DNA of 64,000 nucleotides, taken from the NCBI RefSeq assembly GCF_004329715.1, contig NZ_JXSY01000024.1:1-64000 (forward strand). The letters are read 5' to 3'. Under the pieces are notes generated by a model, which saw only the letters and a program-made list of their open reading frames with translations, did not search any database and was not told where the DNA came from. Every line of letters starts with the position of its first letter. Position 1 is the first letter of the stretch. Of the stretch, positions 60,541-64,000 are shown in pieces. Source of the stretch: Bowmanella sp. JS7-9. GTDB taxonomy: Bacteria; Pseudomonadota; Gammaproteobacteria; Enterobacterales; Alteromonadaceae. A program made the translations under genes and the position numbers.

Positions 60541-61318
60541 AACGGTCTGGATCACGGGTGCGTCATCAGGCATTGGTAAAGCCCTGGCGCAGGCATGCGC
60601 TGCACAAGGCGCAAGCCTGATTCTGTCTGCCAGACGAATAGATGCGTTAGAACAGGTCAGACAAACCCTGCCTAACAGTCAGCAACATTGGGTTATTCCG
60701 CTTGATTTGGCGTTACCTGAACTGGCTGCCAAGACAATTAACGACAACCTGCCCGCGCTGCCACCCGTGGACATACTGATAAATAATGCGGGCATTTCGC
60801 AACGTAGTCGTATCGCCGATACTCAGCTTGATGTGTACCGACAAGTCATGGAAGTGGATTACTTCGGCACGGTTGCTGTGACTCAGGCACTATTGCCGAT
60901 GTTAATCGCGCGCAAAGGAATGGTCGTCACGATTGCCAGCGTGGCGGGCAAAGTCGCCGGACAGGGTATGTCAGGTTATAGCGCGGCCAAGCACGCCATC
61001 GTGGCGTTTATGGATAGCCTGAGGGCAGAGACAGCAACTGACGGATTACAGGTATTAACTGTGTGCCCGGGATTCGTGCAAACCGATATCTCACGTAACA
61101 GTCTGACCGGCGATGGCAGCCAGTTCGGTGAGCTTTCGTCCTCCATTGCTAACGGCATATCCGCACAGGACTGCGCCACGCAAATTATCCGAGGCATAGA
61201 GCACAACAAACGGGAAATCATCATAGGTAAAGGACTCAGTCGCTGGGCGCCATTGATTAAGCGTTTGTTTCCGCTGTGGTTTATGTCACTTAGTGCGAAA
61301 ATGGCCGGGCGCGACTAA
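60524..61318 (+). CDS. Short-chain dehydrogenase/reductase
   Basis: This 264-residue classical SDR has the cofactor motif TGASSGIG (11-18), NNAG (87-90) and the catalytic Ser139, Tyr152 and Lys156 (YSAAK). The C-terminus has a hydrophobic LFPLWFMSLSAKM segment, often seen in membrane-associated SDRs. SARR after strand 2 hints at NADP. The substrate is unknown. The ATG at 60524, with AGGTGA upstream, overlaps the preceding gene by 17 bp. Confidence 0.88.
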   Translation: MQLRDKTVWITGASSGIGKALAQACAAQGASLILSARRIDALEQVRQTLPNSQQHWVIPLDLALPELAAKTINDNLPALPPVDILINNAGISQRSRIADTQLDVYRQVMEVDYFGTVAVTQALLPMLIARKGMVVTIASVAGKVAGQGMSGYSAAKHAIVAFMDSLRAETATDGLQVLTVCPGFVQTDISRNSLTGDGSQFGELSSSIANGISAQDCATQIIRGIEHNKREIIIGKGLSRWAPLIKRLFPLWFMSLSAKMAGRD

Positions 61319-61355
61319 TTTTTACCCGAAGGGTGGCTTTCGCTAACCCGGGTTT

Positions 61356-61370
61356 TGTTATAATATAACA
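61356..61370 (+). promoter_or_regulatory. Zur-type palindrome over the MerC-gene promoter
   Basis: TGTTATAATATAACA is a perfect 15-bp palindrome matching the core of gammaproteobacterial Zur boxes (GTTATA-N-TATAAC). It contains an extended -10 (TGTTATAAT, 61356-61364), so repressor binding would block RNA polymerase. It lies 26 bp before the ATG. Confidence 0.7.
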
Positions 61371-61396
61371 TCCCTTTAGCCATCGACATTTATCCT

Positions 61397-61783
61397 ATGA
61401 GCATCAGTAAAAACGGTCTTCTGGACAGATTTGGTATCTGGATCAGCAGCTTATGTGCATTGCACTGCTTGCTGTTACCTGTCCTGCTGCCAATTTTACC
61501 GCTCATTGGCGCATCCATCTTCGCAGAGGTATGGTTCGAACGTACGATCCTTACCCTGTCATTATTAGTCGGTAGCTGGGCACTGATATCCGGTTATAGC
61601 CGCTTTCACCGCCAGGCCTACCCCTTGGGGCTATTACTGGCTGGCGGCCTGATTTACTGGAACAAAGACATGTTTGGCGAGTCGATGGAGCCCTTCACCA
61701 TTGCCGTTGGAGCATTACTGCTGATTACTGCCCATGTCAGCAATCTGCGTTTGTGCAACCGCTGTCAGGATTGCGAAGAATAA
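61397..61783 (+). CDS. MerC-domain membrane protein
   Basis: This 128-residue protein has four hydrophobic helices and a cysteine pair near the first (SSLCALHCLLLPVLLP), the MerC signature, plus a C-terminal RLCNRCQDCEE with three cysteines. MerC proteins carry mercury(II) in mer operons, but no mer gene is near. The Zur-type palindrome over its promoter suggests a role in zinc supply instead (inference). No ribosome-binding site is evident. It overlaps the convergent GDPD gene by 19 bp. Confidence 0.85.
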   Translation: MSISKNGLLDRFGIWISSLCALHCLLLPVLLPILPLIGASIFAEVWFERTILTLSLLVGSWALISGYSRFHRQAYPLGLLLAGGLIYWNKDMFGESMEPFTIAVGALLLITAHVSNLRLCNRCQDCEE

Positions 61784-62511
61784 CTCAGGGGTGACGGTTG
61801 TGCTTCTGCCGTTTGTAAATGATGAGCACGTCTGACTAACGCTCGACTGGGAACATTAGTAAACACGCCGTTAACCCCCATTGCCGCCATATCATCCAAA
61901 TCCTCGATTTCATCTACCGTATAGACATAGACAGGCAAGCCCCGCTGATGGGCGTCGAAAACGAAATCAGCACTCAGACAGTCGATATCAATATGCACCG
62001 AATAGGCATTCAGTTGCTGAGCAAACGCCGCGTAATCCAGCGGACAACTGGCGGTTAGTGCACCGATCTGAATGGATGGCCGCAGTTGTTTAACGTTGAA
62101 CAACAAGTGGTGATTAAACGACGACAAGATAAATTGCTCGAGACGGAAATCCAGTTCATTTACTGCCCTGTCGATATGTTGCAATACAGGCAAGACATCA
62201 CTGATCCCCTTCAACTCAATATTCAGTACGCAGGCGCCATTGATGCATTGCAGGGTTTGCCATAGCGTGGGTACAACCTGACCGTTGCCGGCATCCAGCA
62301 GAGCCATTATGGCTTTGCTCTGATCTTTCACTCGCCCGGAGCCAGACGTCGTGCGGTGTAGCCAGCGATCGTGAATCACATAGAGTTCATCTTCCACTGC
62401 ATGCACATCGATTTCGATGCCATCTACGCCACGTTCAATCGCAATTTGAAACGCTTCAAGGGTATTTTCAGGCGCTTCACTACTGGCGCCCCGATGAGCA
62501 AAAATCAGCAT
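61765..62511 (-). CDS. Glycerophosphodiester phosphodiesterase
   Basis: This 248-residue cytoplasmic GDPD enzyme hydrolyses glycerophosphodiesters to glycerol 3-phosphate and an alcohol. The active site shows HRGASSEAPENT (His6), GIEIDVH (Glu and Asp metal ligands), VIHDRWLHRTTSGSG (second His) and LNIELKG. It resembles UgpQ and has no signal peptide. It lies 11 bp after the EamA gene, in line with psd. Confidence 0.93.
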   Translation of the reverse strand: MLIFAHRGASSEAPENTLEAFQIAIERGVDGIEIDVHAVEDELYVIHDRWLHRTTSGSGRVKDQSKAIMALLDAGNGQVVPTLWQTLQCINGACVLNIELKGISDVLPVLQHIDRAVNELDFRLEQFILSSFNHHLLFNVKQLRPSIQIGALTASCPLDYAAFAQQLNAYSVHIDIDCLSADFVFDAHQRGLPVYVYTVDEIEDLDDMAAMGVNGVFTNVPSRALVRRAHHLQTAEAQPSPLSYSSQS

Positions 62512-62522
62512 AACCGACCTTG

Positions 62523-63389
62523 TTACTTGGAATGTAATTTATGTGCGTTAACAGTCTCGTACAGGGCAGCACAGATAACCAGTGCCCCACCAACAAATGT
62601 TTGCCAGGTCGGTTGCTCATTGAGTACCAGCATCGCCAGAATCACCCCGTATAGTGGCTGCATACAGGCCACCAGTGAAAAGGTTTTCGCCCGGAGGTGT
62701 TTGAGGGTAGTGGCGATCAACGCATGGGGGGCGGCGGTACAAAGCGTGCCAAGGATCAGCAGTTTCCAGTAGGTTGCGGGCTCGGCTTGTGCCAGATTCG
62801 GGGACACAAACCAGATCAACACCAACACAATCACCAGCGTCTGCCAGGCCATCGCTTTGGGTCCGGAATAATGAGAAAAGTACTTACGATGCAATAGGTT
62901 GCGTAGTGCGTACAGCAGGGCCGACAACACGCCTACGGCGATTCCGAGCGTCACGTCGTTATCCAGGGAAACCTCAGGCACAATCAGAAATATCCCAATA
63001 AATACGACCAGTGCACTGACTAAATCCTGCCAAACGAGCCTGATGCCCTCAAATAATGGCTCCAGTAACACAGTGATCACCGGGAAGGTAAACAGCGCAA
63101 TCATGCCCACCGATACCGATGAGTACTGCATTGAAGCAAAATAACTGACCCAGTGTGTCGCCATCAGAATGCCCAGCAACAACGCCATCAGATAATCTTT
63201 GCCACGATTAAGCCGCCAGTCACCGCCGAGCATTCGTAATAAGCCAAATAAGCACACACAGGCGATGATCGCCCGCGCTAACGTGATATCCAGCGCGGAC
63301 AGAGGGATAAGTTTAGAGAACAGCGCTGTGACGCCCAGCAACACAACGGCTAGATGCAGGGCGTACAGACTTTTTTGTGCGTGATTCAC
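62523..63389 (-). CDS. EamA/DMT-family transporter
   Basis: This 288-residue inner-membrane protein has about ten hydrophobic helices in two EamA repeats (about 8-135 and 148-280), typical of drug/metabolite transporters. The second repeat includes [14 protein letters not shown] and [21 protein letters not shown]. The substrate cannot be told. The start is GTG at 63389, overlapping the psd stop (GTGA), so the two are probably coupled. Confidence 0.88.
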   Translation of the reverse strand: MNHAQKSLYALHLAVVLLGVTALFSKLIPLSALDITLARAIIACVCLFGLLRMLGGDWRLNRGKDYLMALLLGILMATHWVSYFASMQYSSVSVGMIALFTFPVITVLLEPLFEGIRLVWQDLVSALVVFIGIFLIVPEVSLDNDVTLGIAVGVLSALLYALRNLLHRKYFSHYSGPKAMAWQTLVIVLVLIWFVSPNLAQAEPATYWKLLILGTLCTAAPHALIATTLKHLRAKTFSLVACMQPLYGVILAMLVLNEQPTWQTFVGGALVICAALYETVNAHKLHSK

Positions 63390-64000
63390 GCTGGGGTGTT
63401 CAGCTCAGCGAATTTTTCACCCAGACGGGTTACCTGGCCTGCGCCCACATCAGTAAACTCCAGCATGTCTTTTTCGAACAACATGACCACAGTGGAACCC
63501 AGCTTGAAGCGTCCCATTTCGTCGCCTTTCTGCAGTTTAATTGCATTCAGGCCACTGGCCGGATATTGCCAGTGATTCACATTGGTACCGGTTGGCGGCG
63601 TCACTGTGCCTGACCAGACGGTTTCAATGCTGGCAACAATGGTTGCGCCTACTAACACCATGGCCATTTTGCCATGGGGCGTGTCGAACAGGGTCACCAC
63701 GCGCTCGTTACGAGCGAACAAACCTGGCACGTTTGCTGTGGTTAACGGGTTCACCGAAAATAATTCACCCGGCACATACAGCATGTCAGTCAACTGACCC
63801 TCGACTGGCATGTGAATGCGATGGTAATCACTTGGAGATAAGTAAATCGTGGCGAATTTGCCCCCGATAAATTGCTCAGCCAGTTTGGCATCACCGCCGA
63901 GCAACGCCTGTGCGGTGTAATCGTGGCCTTTGGCCTGAAAAATCCGCCCCTGCTCAATATCGCCTAACTGACTAATCGCCCCATCCACCGGATAGACCAA
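63386..64000 (-). CDS. psd: Phosphatidylserine decarboxylase (5' end outside window)
   Basis: The visible 204 residues are the C-terminal two thirds of an enzyme of about 290; the gene continues beyond 64000. It converts phosphatidylserine to phosphatidylethanolamine at the inner membrane. The autocleavage site LGST (visible residues 167-170, in [10 protein letters not shown]) makes the pyruvoyl group, and [21 protein letters not shown] and [10 protein letters not shown] are conserved. A short tail follows the alpha chain. It is transcribed into the EamA gene. Confidence 0.95.
   Translation of the reverse strand: MVYPVDGAISQLGDIEQGRIFQAKGHDYTAQALLGGDAKLAEQFIGGKFATIYLSPSDYHRIHMPVEGQLTDMLYVPGELFSVNPLTTANVPGLFARNERVVTLFDTPHGKMAMVLVGATIVASIETVWSGTVTPPTGTNVNHWQYPASGLNAIKLQKGDEMGRFKLGSTVVMLFEKDMLEFTDVGAGQVTRLGEKFAELNTPA

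Overview
This window is ordinary chromosome from a gammaproteobacterium, most likely a marine member of the Alteromonadales (Alteromonas/Shewanella-like). The grounds are gene content and order: MotX of a sodium-driven flagellum, a DUF3718-like exported protein, an argD/astC-astA-astD-DUF1338 cluster beside pabA and trpS, argCBFGH followed by argA with argE divergent, a TorF-type porin, and a Cpx system. I saw no rRNA or tRNA genes, insertion sequences, prophage or CRISPR array. The genus is inference.

Layout. 1-960: a secreted protein built of 15-residue repeats. 974-9492 (minus): the complete alpha and spc ribosomal-protein operons from rplN to rplQ, including secY, rpmJ and rpoA. The S10 operon that normally precedes rplN is absent; a membrane-protein gene and rlmB-rnr lie there instead. 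13.7-14.8 kb: DUF3718-like gene and motX. 14.9-22.1 kb (minus): rpe, trpS, pabA, then an arginine/ornithine succinyltransferase (AST) cluster with DUF1338. 22.4-23.7 kb (plus): TorF-like porin, an unknown small exported protein and DUF2970. 23.7-32.3 kb (minus): pilMNOPQ, terminator, aroK-aroB-damX-dam. 32.4-36.3 kb (plus): mrcA and a diguanylate cyclase. 36.6-44.9 kb (minus): argCBFGHA followed by a GNAT-nitrilase fusion; argE is divergent. 46.4-50.4 kb: PH-domain protein, lysophospholipase-like hydrolase, fieF, trmL and two unknown genes. 50.4-55.8 kb: cpxP-like gene divergent from cpxRA, gpmA, and a lipoprotein with its own Cpx-like box. 55.9-58.1 kb (minus): yibN-grxC-secB-gpsA. 58.2-61.8 kb (mostly plus): envC, a small membrane protein, yibQ-like deacetylase, SDR, MerC protein. 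61.8-64.0 kb (minus): psd (cut by the window edge), EamA transporter, GDPD.

How they work together. The arg operon lacks argD, so the AST aminotransferase probably serves both arginine synthesis and breakdown. The Cpx block looks like a self-contained envelope-stress module with GTAAA-N6-GTAAA boxes at two promoters. The MerC gene has a perfect Zur-type palindrome over its -10. The most distinctive items are the 15-residue repeat protein, the Cpx-type boxes, the Zur-type box, the inverted repeat over the ast promoter, the spc/S10 breakpoint, and the missing gph and gpmI from otherwise conserved neighbourhoods. I found no clearly new multi-gene system.
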